Assembly: GCA_023897205.1 (NCBI GenBank)
Contig: JAHWDD010000002.1
Span: forward strand, 868,001-932,000
Source: Exophiala sp. HKRS030
Taxonomy: Eukaryota; Ascomycota; Eurotiomycetes; Chaetothyriales; Herpotrichiellaceae
Direction: 5' to 3'
Length of the DNA: 64,000 nucleotides
Below are positions 52,932-64,000 of this stretch, piece by piece (the first letter of the stretch is position 1; every line of letters starts with the position of its first letter). The position numbers and the translations under genes are program-made. Under the pieces are notes generated by a model that saw nothing but the letters and a program-made list of their open reading frames with translations, did not search any database and had not been told where the DNA came from.

Positions 52932-54388
52932 ATGCCAGGAAAGCTCATGTCATGGCCCGACTGGCCTGAATTCACCCCCGGCAAGGCCGAAACTGGCGAT
53001 GATCTGATCGCCTACAAGAAGGCCATCGTGGACCAGTATGGACAAGACGCCCTGGTCAAGAGTTGGCTCAAGGTCTGTAAGGAGTTGGAGTCGGTGACGG
53101 ACAGGATCGCCGAGCTGGGGTCATCGGCCATCCCGGAGGTCTCGTTCGATGACATGTTTACCTTGTCCCCCGAGAAGAAGGAAGAACTCAAGAATGTGGG
53201 ATGTTTTGTCGTTCGCGACGTGTTCACTAGAGAACAGGCGGATGAGTGGTTCTTGAACTTGAAGGAATACGTCGCGGCGAATAGGTCGTCCATCGGAGGT
53301 GAGTCGTCTTGTTTTTGATTTTGTGTTGAATCCATATGCGGGCGTGAAGAGTCATGGAACTCGACACGGAGATGGCGAGATCTTTCCCCGTCCTACCTTT
53401 CTTCTCTGGCGAATATCTGACGTGGGAACGGGGCAAAACAATAGGATGGCCGGCCGAAACACCATTCATACTCAACCTTTACTTTTCCCCGACTCAAATC
53501 GCGGCACGTTCACACCCCAATCAGCTCAGGTTGTCCACCGAGTTGAATTCGTGGTGGCACGACGACGAAGGGACGACGACCCCGGAGCCACTGTCGTACG
53601 CCGACGGGGTCCGCATTCGGCCTCCCGGGGTGCCCTTCAGGGGGTTGGGCCCGCACATCGACGCGGGCAGCCTGTGCCGCTGGGCTGACCCGATGTACCG
53701 GTCCTTTTACGACGCCGTCTTCTCCGGTCGCCCGGAGGATCTCGACTCGTACGACCTCACGAAGCGCAAGAAGGCCAATCAGGCCATGTTCGCCGGGTCG
53801 GCCCACTCTCGCGTCTTCCGGAGCTTCCAGGGGTGGACCGCCCTCACGTCGGCGGGGCCGGGGGAGGGCAGTCTCATGCTCTACCCCGACGTCAAGTGGG
53901 CAATGTCGTACCTCTTGTTGCGCCCCTTTTTCCGCCCGCCGTCGGACGAGGCGGACGTCATGGACGCCACGAGATGGACCTTTGACGCGGCGGGGGAGTC
54001 CCCGTGGTTCCCGGGGACCTTCCGGGACGACAGTCAACTCCTGAGTCCCTCGTCCCACCCCCACCTGCGCCTCCCGGAGTGCATGGTCGGCATCCCGCGC
54101 ATGAACCCCGGCGACACCGTCTGGTGGCACGCCGACATGTGTCACGCGGTGGAGGTGGAGCACAACGGCGACCACGAGGCCAGCGTGGCCTACATCGCCG
54201 CCACGCCCCGGACGGAACAGAACATGAACTACGTCAAGCATCAACTGGAGGACATGCTGAACGGGATCCCGCCCGAGGATTTCCGGAGAGGGTCGTCCGA
54301 GAAGACCTTCAGGATGTTCACCGGGGAAAAGAGCAACCTGGGTGGCGAGGCCGGCCGGAGAGCCATGGGGTTCGATCTGATCGTTTAG
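52932..54388 (+). CDS. DUF1479 family protein (YbiU-like, Fe(II)/2-oxoglutarate oxygenase-like fold)
   Basis: Exons 52932-53298 and 53445-54388 give 436 residues, normal for DUF1479. Features are GCFVVRDVFTREQADEWF at the start of the fold, GWPAETPFILNLYFSP across the junction, the histidine-rich GLGPHIDAGSLCRW (HxD pair) and WWHADMCHAVEVEHNGDHEA with the distal histidine, then SVAYIAATPRTEQN. HxD...H suggests iron and 2-oxoglutarate binding, but the family's reaction is unknown. The second exon has very GC-rich third positions, unlike exon 1 and the neighbouring genes, a mark shared with the P450 at 4-5 kb. The 146-bp intron is long for this window; the frame also stays open through part of it. 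It may act with the adjacent transporter and SDR. Confidence 0.93.
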
Positions 54389-54879
54389 GTACGACCTTTT
54401 CCGTGCCGGAGGACATGAATACGATAACTGGATGTACGTCCTTTACTCGTCCGTGGTAGTCGGTGAGTTAGATACAAAATGCCATACGGATATTATTGCC
54501 ACCACTATTACGACGGAGAACCAAGAAGTACTATGTAACAGTACCCTAGGCCAAGATACCCCGTAAAACCATCACGTAACTACCGTATCATCGGAATTCC
54601 ATCCCAACGTAAACAGACGGGCTGCGGAAGAGATGACTGGGATTTCTTATAGTACGAAGGATTTTATACGCGGTGTATACTCTGTAATTCCTGCAGGATT
54701 CGTTAACCCCCCCAGCAGGGGGCTTTCCAGGTCGGTACTCCGTACTTGGGTCCAAATACTCACTTGCAAGGTGCGACGATAAGGGGAGTTGGAAATGGAG
54801 AGTCCATGTCGCTTATACGAAATACTGGGATTGATAGATATGCAAGCTGCAAGGGGCACGGGGTAAATACCCGCGAGCG

Positions 54880-54927
<48 letters not shown>

Positions 54928-56323
54928 GTGTGTGTGTGGCTCTTATTTTTTTGGGGGGGGAGGGGGGGGAGGGGGGGCGGCGAGGTCATTCAACGCATCA
55001 TGCAGGGGAACGACTGTTTCACCTGTTACGGCAACATCCCCTCCAGAACCCCTTTCGAGTTGGCACAAGTCCCCAAATACGAGGGCGAGTAATCGTACAG
55101 TAAACTTGCCACATGCATCGAGCTCGCATCGTCAACCTCGAACACGACGTAAAATAACTCGACGACTCAGGGGGGGGAGGGAAGGGGGGAGGGAAGGACG
55201 GAGGAGGAATGAAGTCTCCTGCAGGGGGGTTTTAAGAGGTCAAGCTTGACTCTTTGCAATGGCCCTTTCGGGCGCGAGAAGAGTAGACTTTTTTTGGGTT
55301 GGTGTGTTTGTGTGTGTGCTCTGTTCTACGCTTCGAGTTCTCGCACGCATCTGTCCCCAAAACGATGGACTTGACTACTTACTGTTTGTACACGGAGTAC
55401 GTAGGTAAAATTCCGACGTTTGTACTCTGTACAAGTCGCAAAAACGGGGGGAGAGAGCACTGAGTAACTAATAAAATGGATGATGGGACGACATCACCCT
55501 TGCGAGGCACCAAAGTGTCAAGGCGCCGCGCTGTAGCTACAGGGCATGCCGGGGGCACTCAATCATAAAGTACAGTAGGTGCTCCGTAACTACTTCGGCT
55601 GACCTTCCCCAATGCCCTCCCCCCCCCAAGTTATTAACCACCCACAAAGCACCAGGACAGATTTTTCACACGACAGCTTCAGCACGGACAGTTCAGTGTT
55701 ATGGCAATAATAAATCAACACTCGACTTCTTCTCATCTCAACTCAACACACTGTGTGACCTGATCGCAATTAGGCATCTTGGTTTAGAAGATGGCCAAAG
55801 AACGAAATTCGAAATTTGAAAGAAAATGATGAGTCAATTTTAATGATTTTTTGATTGTCAGAAAACTTCTCTTTCTACATGCCACACATTAACAGGTTGA
55901 TATGCTACTCTTTCTCCATCACCTCCTCTCAAGAGAACTTCCACCACAACCGATTTGAGAAGTACACACGAGAGCTTGAAATGTTTCAAGATAGCAACAC
56001 CACACCATATGCACCACACATTAATGCTGCTTCCTTTTTTGCCTTTTGTCGTTCCCACCGAGGCCCACTCAACCTCGTGATGAACCTGGTATAATAATAT
56101 GTATAGTCGTAAGGATCGTCCGCTCGCGCCTCTCGCTGTATCGAGGGCCGAGACTAATGTTGTTTATATGAAATTCATGATGTTCGTCATTGACATAAAA
56201 TGATCAAATCATCCAACCCTGTGTGCGCCAGAAGCCCCAGAGACGAGGAACTGCGACAACAAGTGGTGTTGTTGTTGAAGAATCGAAAAAAAGAAAGACC
56301 CAAACCCAAGATAGTCAACGCAT
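54389..56323. other. Low-complexity intergenic region
   Basis: 1.9 kb with no supported gene. It contains microsatellites, runs of G (54951-54977) and several short homopolymers, and it should include the 3' regions of the DUF1479 and cell-wall genes. Confidence 0.5.
54883..54977. repeat. Compound microsatellite (GA)n-(GT)n and G-rich tract
   Basis: About 21 GA units run from 54883 to 54925, followed by GT units to about 54937 and then blocks of seven to eight G separated by A or C. The G blocks could form a G-quadruplex on the plus strand. Confidence 0.9.
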
Positions 56324-57463
56324 TTATGCGAGGGCAACGAGGGCAACGAGACCACCGAGGAGAGCGACGGCGGGCTTGTTGTTGCTGCTGGCAGCACCGG
56401 TGTAGGTGGCAGGAGCAGGGGTGGTGGCGGATGGGGCCCAGCTGCTGACCAGAGCAGGAGCAGTGGTAGGAGCAACGGGAGCAGGGGCGGCGGAGGTAGG
56501 AGCCACTGGAGCAGGAGCAGGAGCAGTGCTGGTCCAGTCGTTCCAGACGGAGCTGACGACAGGAGCAGGAGGAGCCGGGGCAGGGGCGACAGAGGTAGGC
56601 TTGACAGGGGCGGGAGCGGGAGCGCTCGACCAGTCACCCCAGGCGGAGGTAGGCTTGACTGGAGCAGGGGCGACAGTGGTAGGCTTGACAGGGGCGGGAG
56701 CGGGAGCGCTCGACCAGTCACCCCAGGCGGAGGTAGGCTTGACTGGGGCAGGAGCCACGGGAGTGGTGGTGGTCCAGTCACCCCAGACGGGGACGGTGGT
56801 AGTTGGCTTGACGGGAGCCTTGGTGGTGGTGGTGGTCCAGTCGTTCCATGCGGGAACGGTGGTAGTTGGCTTGACGGGAGCCTTGGTGGTGGTGGTGGTC
56901 CAGTCGTTCCACGCGGGAACGGTGGTGGTAGGCTTCACTGGCACAGTGGTGGTGGTGGTCCAGTCGTTCCACGCAGGGGTGGTGGTGGTTGGCTTCACTG
57001 GCACAGTGGTGGTGGTGGTCCAGTCATTCCACGCAGGGGTGGTAGTGGTTGGCTTGACCGGCACAGTGGTGGTAGTGGTCCAGTCATTCCATGCGGGAGT
57101 GGTGGTAGTGGTGGTCTTGACCGTGGTGGTGGTCGAGGTCCAGTCGTTCCACGCAGGAGTGGTGGTGGTGGTAGGAGCCACGGTGGTGGTAGTGGTAGGA
57201 GCGACTGTGGTGGTAGTCGAAGTCCAATCGTTCCACGCAGGGGTGGTGGTGGTCGAGATGGGAGCAACGGTGGTGGTGGTGGTTGGGACGGTGGTAGTGG
57301 TGGTAGTAGGAGCCACGGTGGTGGTAGTGGTGGTAGGAGCGACTGTGGTGGTAGTCGAGGTCCAGTCGAGCCACGTACCACCGGTGGTGGTGCTAGCATC
57401 TCGCTTGACGGCGGCGGCGGCAGCAGTGCTGGCCAAGGCCAGGACAACAGCGGATTTGACCAT
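56324..57463 (-). CDS. Thr-rich repetitive GPI-anchored cell-wall protein
   Basis: A single exon of 379 residues on the minus strand. A signal peptide (MVKSAVVLALASTAAAAA) ends in VKR, a possible Kex2-type site. The body consists of Thr-rich linkers (TTTTTTVAP) and tandem modules of about 20 residues carrying WNDWT, changing to WGDWS with Pro/Ala-rich linkers (SAPAPAPVKPT) toward the C-terminus. The end, SSNNKPAVALLGGLVALVALA, has the small omega-site residues and hydrophobic tail of a GPI anchor signal. Heavy O-mannosylation is expected; the Trp motif may mediate contacts in the wall. I cannot name a family. The other strand is open across most of the gene because of the repeats. Copy number of modules is likely variable. 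Confidence 0.88.
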   Translation of the reverse strand: MVKSAVVLALASTAAAAAVKRDASTTTGGTWLDWTSTTTTVAPTTTTTTVAPTTTTTTVPTTTTTVAPISTTTTPAWNDWTSTTTTVAPTTTTTVAPTTTTTPAWNDWTSTTTTVKTTTTTTPAWNDWTTTTTVPVKPTTTTPAWNDWTTTTTVPVKPTTTTPAWNDWTTTTTVPVKPTTTVPAWNDWTTTTTKAPVKPTTTVPAWNDWTTTTTKAPVKPTTTVPVWGDWTTTTPVAPAPVKPTSAWGDWSSAPAPAPVKPTTVAPAPVKPTSAWGDWSSAPAPAPVKPTSVAPAPAPPAPVVSSVWNDWTSTAPAPAPVAPTSAAPAPVAPTTAPALVSSWAPSATTPAPATYTGAASSNNKPAVALLGGLVALVALA

Positions 57464-59795
57464 TTTGAATGATATTAGGGTTGATATGTGTACAGAGGAT
57501 TAGATCCGTGTGCTGTTGAGGGAAACGAATGATAGTCGAGCCTTAGCGAGCGAGCCCTGGGACTGTTGATGGAAGCGAGAGTAGAAATCTGACTGGCGTG
57601 AGGTAGGAAAGAAAGTGAGAGGAAGAAGACGGGAGGTCAAGTATTTTATGCGTTGAAGCTCTGCAGCTCGGTACCCATCCCAATCCAATACCTGCTCGCA
57701 TGACAAGATCCATTGCTGCTGAGATGGACAAAAACAAGGACCTGTTCCTGAAAAAACACACTGCGAAGTCTGCGTCATGGTGGGGAGAAAGTATTGTTGT
57801 CGGTGGAACTAGTTCCCACCGTCTGCAAGGGCGCAGCATGAGCGGGACGGTCAATGCTCCGCTATAAGGCAATGTTGCATCGGGAGGAGATCGATGGTGT
57901 GTGGGTGAGTGGGTGCTGCGGTACTGCAGTGGCCAGCCGTCTTGTTTGTTTTCCCTCTGTTCCTGCATGCCTGCTGGCGGGATCCCGTACGGTGGGTGGC
58001 CTCGTCCTCGATGTTCTCTTCCTCTGGAAGTTTCAATGAAACCAGAAGCATTGTCCATGTAGGAGTCGAACTATTGCACAATAATGTCGAGTATTGCGCT
58101 ACCCATTGACAAGCGAGTGGGAAGCTCGAGCCACCCAAAGAGCTTGTCAAGGCTGCTAGTCGTTCCCATGGTCGACGATAACAGCCCACGTGCCTGGAGT
58201 CAATGAGAGGCCTTCTGCTAACTTTTTCCGCTGATCGCTCCCAGCAGTTCTTTGTTGTTGGTGCCTTGCGTATGGAGACTTCTTCGATCCGTGGGTGTTC
58301 TGGATGTTGGCTTCCTGGCATGCTGCATTTTACCCTTCCCTCCCGCTACACACTATTGAAGGAGTAGTTCGGCTTCTGAGTCAAAAAAGACTGGCTCTTT
58401 CCAGCGACGGGCCTTGTTGAGCACCCTTCGGTAGCCTCCAACCGCCATCCTCGGATCAACCGATAGGCTGATGATTGGGTTTGGACCTAGTGAGCCCTAG
58501 TCGATAACCCAAGAAGACCCAAGGCGAATCGAGAGAAGCCGAGAAGCGCCCAACATGTGGTTTCCATCACATTCTACCGACCGTTGCGTGATCGACGCCT
58601 TGCTCGTACTCGACCGCTCGTTGTCAAGGATTTGGGACGAACTTTTGCCAGGTTCTGATGACGACTGACGCCCATCAACTTGCCCTTCCCGGTTTTCCAG
58701 TCAAAAGGGCAGATCGAAAGCTGTGACATCCTGACATTGACGGTGCTCTCCGATCCCCCCATCAGTGCACAGTGTTGGGGGACAGGCCTTTGACATGGAC
58801 TGTGGCGCCCGGCTCATTCGGCAGACACCACCAAGAGCCCATCTGTGCGTGCTTTGCACCTATTTCTGGTATCAAGTCATGAAGCTTTGGCCTAGATGTG
58901 CTCGACACACAGACTTTTTTCTTCGAATACCCGTCGAGCACGGGCCACCTGGACAATAGTCTTGGGTGCTTATTCCGTATAGTTCTGTCGTATCCATTTC
59001 TATTGATCGCCCCAATGTTACTCGCCAAAAGTTGCTGGCGGCCATCCAGTTGGACCATGGGGAAGCTGAGAAAAAAAACTGGGAACCCTGCATGTCTTAC
59101 TTTAGTGATGGTGTCTTACCAGGCACAGCGTCATGACTGGCTTCTTCTCGCTAAGCTTCTTGTTAGACTTGCAGCTGTTCGGCGATTTTCATGCATCTCG
59201 AGAGCTTCATGGGCTTTTCATCAGTCCACTCAACGTACTCGGAGTCATCATGGCTTGCTGTGACCATGCCAACGGTCAGAAACAAAGAACGCCACCCTTC
59301 CCAATGTTTTGCCGAGGGATCCCGATCACAAACACATTTTTTCTCACGGGGAGTCGCCCAGCCTTGCCCACCTTTTTTGTCCACACTCTTGTCCACCTTT
59401 GGTAAGGTTATCCTCTCCCCCAGTAGTTCCAAGTGACCTATACTACCCAGGACGGAATGGTAGCAAGTTCTTGAAGATATGGGCCGGTGGACGAATATTT
59501 CACGTAACTGACACTTCGCAACGCCACTGTGGCTATCATGATTCCTTCTTGGCTGCTTGACGGAGAAATGCACTATAACGCACTTTTGAAGACTGATTAC
59601 AGCACTGCGTTAGGTACTACTGTTATAGTCGACGGAGTATTTGCCCGGCTAAACAGCAGACACGCACACACCTTGCCCGACCATCCCCCACCCCCAATTC
59701 TCATGCAACTCCTCTACTCGTAGGCTTGTGACCAGTGCTAGTTAGCATCGCGGGGGAATAGGTAGGTCAGTTGACAATGTTATGAGGACCATGGT
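57464..59795. other. Intergenic region without a supported gene
   Basis: 2.3 kb. The left part is the promoter of the cell-wall gene (minus strand). Several overlapping frames of 100-170 codons at 57543-58321 lack any recognisable content. A weak tRNA-like hairpin series near 58040-58110 is discussed under rejected items. Confidence 0.5.
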
Positions 59796-61635
59796 TCAAT
59801 CGTCTTCTCCAGTGTCGCTACCCTCGTCCCAACCGAAGCTGTAGTGCTGTGCTAGTTGAGAGAGATCAGAATAGACAGCTTCCCGTTCTTCCAGCGGCAT
59901 CAGCCGGGAGGTGGTATTCCTCAATTCGAGAACATGGTCTTTCATCCTCGAATTACAGCTCAGCGCTGCCGATATGTCTAGTCCGTTCTCGTGGTCCCGA
60001 TTCGTCTCGAAGAGACTGTTAGGAAACGTCTCCAGCAGAGGAAATCGTAGTCCGGTCTGAAATCTGCGCATGGGAGTGTCAGTCGAAGTATAACTGGAGT
60101 CCTGTACTAGTTTTTCCAATAGTGTGCCCATTCCGTATCCGGGAACTGAAAACTTCGGCTGGCTCACTTCTCACGCTCACGCTCACCTTTTTTTTGACTC
60201 AAGACGAAAGCGGAAGGGGAAAACAAACTGACTAAAACAGTAGGAGGAATGCCACTTACATCTCGACCACGCTCTCTTCATTCTGCCTTCTGCGGAGCCT
60301 GTCCTCAGGATCGAGGCTAAGCGAGAACGAATCATGTTCTGCCCTTCCTCGTTCGCATTCAACCTGCGCGAAGACATGGTTTCGATCGCTCACGATAGAA
60401 TTCTGTAGTCTCGGGAGATATTCCAGGTCAAAGTGTGTGGGCTCGGGGTGCCAATCGTGAGGTGCATTCTCATCGGCGTGAATCCTACCGTTCGACTCTC
60501 CGCCATTGGAACCGTTCATGGCGTGATTGTTGAACTTGGCCTGCAATTCGAAGAGGTTCTGGCTATCGCTAGTGTTCAAGGTGTCTTCAAGCAGGCTCAG
60601 TGAGCCTCGCTTCCTCGCATCCGCCCGCAACCTTGTCGGAATGGTGACCGACTCGAAGCCGGCGCAAAGCAGGGCGGTTGTCATCCAGTCAGATGCCGAC
60701 GGAAAGTTCACATATCCCGGTAAGCTCGACGGTGGTGCTGCGAGTCGGACGTACACCGAAGCCAGCTGGCCAATGGCCCGAAGGGATCTCGCGGAATTGC
60801 ATGCTCGTTGCAATTGTTTTTGCTGTCAGAGTCAATTTGGCATTGTTTTGCTTCTTGCCCGGCGACGACTTACCCTAACTACTCTGGTAGAGTCCTCGAT
60901 GCCCCAGCACCAGATACTCATCTTGCCGAACTCATCACGTAGGGCGTCGAGGTATTTTGCTGCGAATCCTCCCCATGCATCGTTGGCTCCGGTCAGAATT
61001 TGGAATCCTTGCATGTGATCGCATTCTTCTACGAAGGGCCGAATATCACGGTCCAGTAGATCGAAGTCTCGATCCAAATTTCGGAAAAGGTCTTCTCCCG
61101 CCACCCAGTCTTCGAACGGCATGATCTGAGAGTTGAGCTCATACTCGTTGAGTTGGACAATCGATTTGGGATTGTAGTAAACCCGGTTGAAGTCGCTCCA
61201 GTATCTCACATCTGCATCATGCAATTGAGACGTGGGTAACCCGAGATCGAGCTTTCGCTGATATTCTGATGGCTGTATCGTAGGCTGTCGGTGTGTCGTC
61301 GTCATACCCTCCCACAAGCCAGTGGGCGCTTCATCTTGAAGTTCGTACAACGCATTGAACTTGCGCAACGTGCCGAATCCTCCTTTCAAGTCATAGATGA
61401 CCGTTCGTGGTGTAAACGTCTCATGTCCGTCGGCACCTATACCTGGGCGGAAGTGTACATCATGATCGATGACGGATTCTTCGTTGTCAGAATATGTGAA
61501 GTACGATTCCTAAGCACAAAGTCAGTCACATGCGGGCCGCGGTCGAGGTTGTTCAAAAAATACTTGAGCGTTCCAAAAATGGGTAGCAAGGTAATTACTC
61601 TTCTGACCCAGTTGAAGGGTCACAATTTCATGCAT
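59796..61635 (-). CDS. DML1: DML1/Misato family protein (tubulin-like, mitochondrial inheritance)
   Basis: Four exons on the minus strand, 61635-61564, 61509-60874, 60822-60260 and 60063-59796, give 512 residues. The N-terminus [20 protein letters not shown] and the following [20 protein letters not shown]...[14 protein letters not shown] are diagnostic of Misato/DML1. The tubulin-like middle reads [20 protein letters not shown]. In yeast the protein is needed for mitochondrial DNA inheritance and in animals for mitochondrial shape. All exon junctions keep phase. The third intron (196 bp) is long and could hide a small exon, but none is needed. The C-terminal part is acidic (ends [12 protein letters not shown]). 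Confidence 0.95.
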
Positions 61636-61927
61636 TGTTCGCCATTGAATATCTGAGAGTCTTGACGCCCTTGGATTGATTGATATCAGGCTGTGAAAAG
61701 CACCGCGGAGATGGAGAGGCTTGGCATTTGCAGTACTGCTTATGGCATGCCATTCGGGATACAAAAGTAGTTTACAATGCTTGCTCGTGGCTTCAAACAT
61801 CAATAAATGTGTCGCATCGACTAATTGATCTATAGGTACTCCGTATGGACACTTGGTTATCATTCACCTCATCCCGTATCTACACAAAAGGTCACTATAC
61901 TGTCCATACAATTCAGCACCAGAGGCC

Positions 61928-63433
61928 TTACACCGGAAATTTGTTGCCGTACTTTCCTCTGTTATCCACACTGAATATCAAAAGTGCCATAGTGTGCCGC
62001 ACAAAGAGCCCAAATAGACCGCAACAAGTTTGCATCACTAATAGCTCCCGCATTAATTGATCCTCCCTCATCGGCCCTCTCCAAACGAGCCATAGATTAA
62101 TGATTGTCAAGTTCGAAGTCGTTGATATTCGATTTGTCTTGGGATCAATCGTCACCTGTATTAGCCGAAGCTTTTCGAGCATGAGGAACATGGTGGTTTG
62201 AAGCTTGGTTGGGGGCTTTTCCCGAGGCCATGGTGTGACGCTGGGTTCAAGTAGGCCGGTTCTGGCGTTGAATTTGGGTAGTCGATGTCGTGGACAAGGG
62301 ATCAGCTTGAATAGCTGTGGCGTACTGTAGACGAAGTTGACGATTTGTGGAATGAGGAGTAACAACAACGTCTTACTGAAATGTGCCATGATCGCCACCA
62401 CAGCAAAGGTCATGCCAGCTACATAACAGTACGTGTCGCCAACGAAGACTCTGGCCGGATACTTGTTATGTATGAACAAGGCTATCGAAACGGCCAAGAA
62501 CGGTAGAAGGACATATAACGTGAGAAGATGTGAATCTGTGGCGGGATGGGGGTGTGTGGCGTAACCATTCGACAAAACCGGGTTTCCAGGGAAAGGGACC
62601 AGATACAGTGATGAATTGAGAATCAAAAGTCCTGCAATGACTAGCGACTGGCCAACTTCGATACCGTTGATTCCAGCAAGAATGTTGATCGAATTTGGTG
62701 CAAATATGGACAATGCTGACATGTAAAGGTAGTACAAGAACGAGAGATCGATCAAGCGTGCTCGCCTGGGCATGTATGGAACGAGAAAATTTGGTACCAC
62801 AACTGAAGTGACTCCGAAGTCGACGTAATAGACAATAAGAAGTGGCAGAGACGCAATTGCGGGAATGAAGAATTTATGTCGCCATCTCAGATCCAATATA
62901 TCGTCCGCCATACCGAGAATGGTGGTTGCTTGGAGAGTGTTCAAAGCCGATTGATAGGAGGATAGTTTTGAATGCGGGAATCGATGCAAGAAACGGCCCG
63001 TCTCGACCTCGGTGACCTCTAGGACGACGTCCCTGTTCCCGCCACCAGACGTTGCGGCAACAATGTCCTTGTAAAATGCGAATGGGATAAATGCCATCAA
63101 CGCTAAGATGTAGACTGAGGCGGCCACCGCTCCCATGGCTTCGGGACTGCGCGTGGTTGTCAGTCATATCAGGGATGCCGGGCGATGTAGATGCACTCAC
63201 ATTTCTTTTGGTGCCAACTTGCTCATATCCCTGCCTCTGAGCCCTGCTTTGACAAATGACGGCCCCGACCAGCGGACAAATGCGTAGGTCATGGAAAAGG
63301 CCAAAGTCGAAAATGCCAGGGAGGCCACAAGAGGAGCACCATCTCCCTTGAACGTGTTGGCAATGACAGACAGCGAGGCTCCGGTAACGAGCAGCAGCGA
63401 CCAGCGCTCTGCATGGCCCAGGCTAGAAGACAT
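61928..63433 (-). CDS. ALG7: UDP-GlcNAc:dolichyl-phosphate GlcNAc-1-phosphotransferase (first step of N-glycan assembly)
   Basis: Exons 63433-63201 and 63146-61928 on the minus strand give 483 residues. About ten membrane segments are visible. Catalytic landmarks are GMADDILDLRWRHK (the DD pair), APNSINILAGINGIEVGQ (NxxNxxDG-like loop) and HNKYPARVFVGDTYCYVAGM (metal/uridine loop), with PHSKLSSYQSALN upstream. The enzyme moves GlcNAc-1-phosphate from UDP-GlcNAc to dolichyl phosphate at the ER membrane and is the tunicamycin target. It serves the same glycoprotein quality route as the GH47 gene in this window. The last 40 residues, including the WRGPMREDQL motif, match the family end. Very confident. 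Confidence 0.97.
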
Positions 63434-64000
63434 ATCGATGGTCTAACTTGCTGGCGTCGGCGGGGATCCGATGCCGTATGTACTCCGTATCGTCAAGGAG
63501 ACTGAAGAGTTTCCAAGAAAAGCTTGCAAATCATCATGAATCAATCTCAGGCGCAACCGAAACTTCAAAGAGAATGACAGGAATACGTATAGCAAAGAGG
63601 ACCACGTGCTGAGAATGAATGGTTCTTTTTTTGGTGAACAGGCCGGACGACAGCTGTCCTTTCTCACAGACGGCCATCTCGGAATATTATTTTTCCGTAA
63701 TCCCGTAACCCCAGCCTTCCTCCCGAACGCCAATCAACGTAGCTCTATTTCAGCCTCCTTGACCTCATCGTCGCCTTTTGAGGGCAAATAGCACAGGCCG
63801 GTTGTTTGACCTTCCCTCAATATTTGTCGACACTGGTTGCGCATTCGCATTCAGAGTCAACGCGCTCCTGTGTTGATACGTGCTTGATCTATTGAGATAC
63901 GCAGAGTCTGTTGACCCGGATGTCAGCGCACTAGATGCAGTCACAAAACGCGTTCAACCATGGCCCCTCTGTCTGTACCTCGAAAGTAACTCAAATCTAG
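63434..64000. other. Upstream of ALG7, window end
   Basis: 567 bp with no supported gene; it should include the ALG7 promoter. A neighbouring gene may start beyond the window. Confidence 0.45.

Noticed and set aside
53510..54244. 244-codon minus-strand frame over DUF1479
   Set aside because: Again the antisense of a GC-rich exon, Val/Arg/Gly-rich, with no motif.
56406..57503. 365-codon open frame on the plus strand, Val/Gly-rich
   Set aside because: It is the exact antisense of the Thr-rich cell-wall gene. Repeats of ACC/ACT codons read as GGT/GGTGGT on the other strand and avoid stops. The minus strand has signal peptide and GPI signal, the plus strand has neither.
58040..58125. tRNA-like sequence on the minus strand (AGTTCGACTCC, nearly pairing TGTCAAT/ATGGACA ends)
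   Set aside because: The D arm is too short, the acceptor has a mismatch and the total is about 60 nt. At best it is a very decayed relic; a covariance search would be needed.

Overview
The window is nuclear DNA from a filamentous ascomycete (Pezizomycotina). The evidence is gene density (about one gene per 2.5-3 kb), many introns of 46-60 bp with GT..CTRAY..AG signals, fungal-only families (Zn2Cys6 regulators, a laccase-type multicopper oxidase, a fungal P450, a Thr-rich GPI cell-wall protein) and orthologues of yeast LHS1, ALG7, DML1 and the proteasome chaperone POC4/PAC4. I cannot fix the class or genus. I see no plasmid, phage or bacterial DNA.

Layout. 0.7-13.4 kb is accessory metabolism: a secreted multicopper oxidase and a P450 (both +), then an allantoate/nicotinate-type MFS transporter, a small hydrophilic protein and a nine-exon maltose/alpha-glucoside-type transporter (all -). 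16.0-21 kb holds a tyrosine phosphatase with an altered P-loop, a regulator-like protein without a zinc cluster and a disordered protein. 21.3-36.1 kb is rich in proteostasis: a GH47 EDEM-type protein (-), an extended SDR reductase, the ER Hsp70 LHS1 with a KDEL tail, an HSPA12-type Hsp70 and a CARNMT1-type methyltransferase (-). 36.3-37.3 kb is a small non-coding island with a fold-back (MITE-like) element, a tRNA-Asp gene and a damaged tRNA-Asp copy. 38.1 kb carries a PAC4-like chaperone, followed by 4.9 kb with no gene I can support. 43.5-54.4 kb looks like a small regulated catabolic group: Zn2Cys6 regulator, SDR, divergent Zn2Cys6 regulator, lactose-permease-type transporter and DUF1479 oxygenase-like protein. 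56.3-63.4 kb has a repetitive cell-wall protein, DML1 and ALG7 (all -).

Most unusual observation. The tRNA-Asp(GUC) gene at 37,154-37,304 (-) reconstructs to a normal 72-nt tRNA only if two introns are removed. One is the canonical 37/38 intron (30 nt). The other is a 49-nt insertion in the D loop that looks like a spliceosomal intron (GTATGT, CTCTAAC, ACAG). The neighbouring damaged copy carries a different 52-nt GTATGT..CTAAT..ATAG insertion, at another position (anticodon stem), which is absent from the good copy. The two insertions share their termini. This suggests introner-like, mRNA-type introns landing in Pol III tRNA genes.

Exon structures were built by hand from splice signals and reading frame. 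Every multi-exon model listed closes in frame, but none was checked against RNA or a database.
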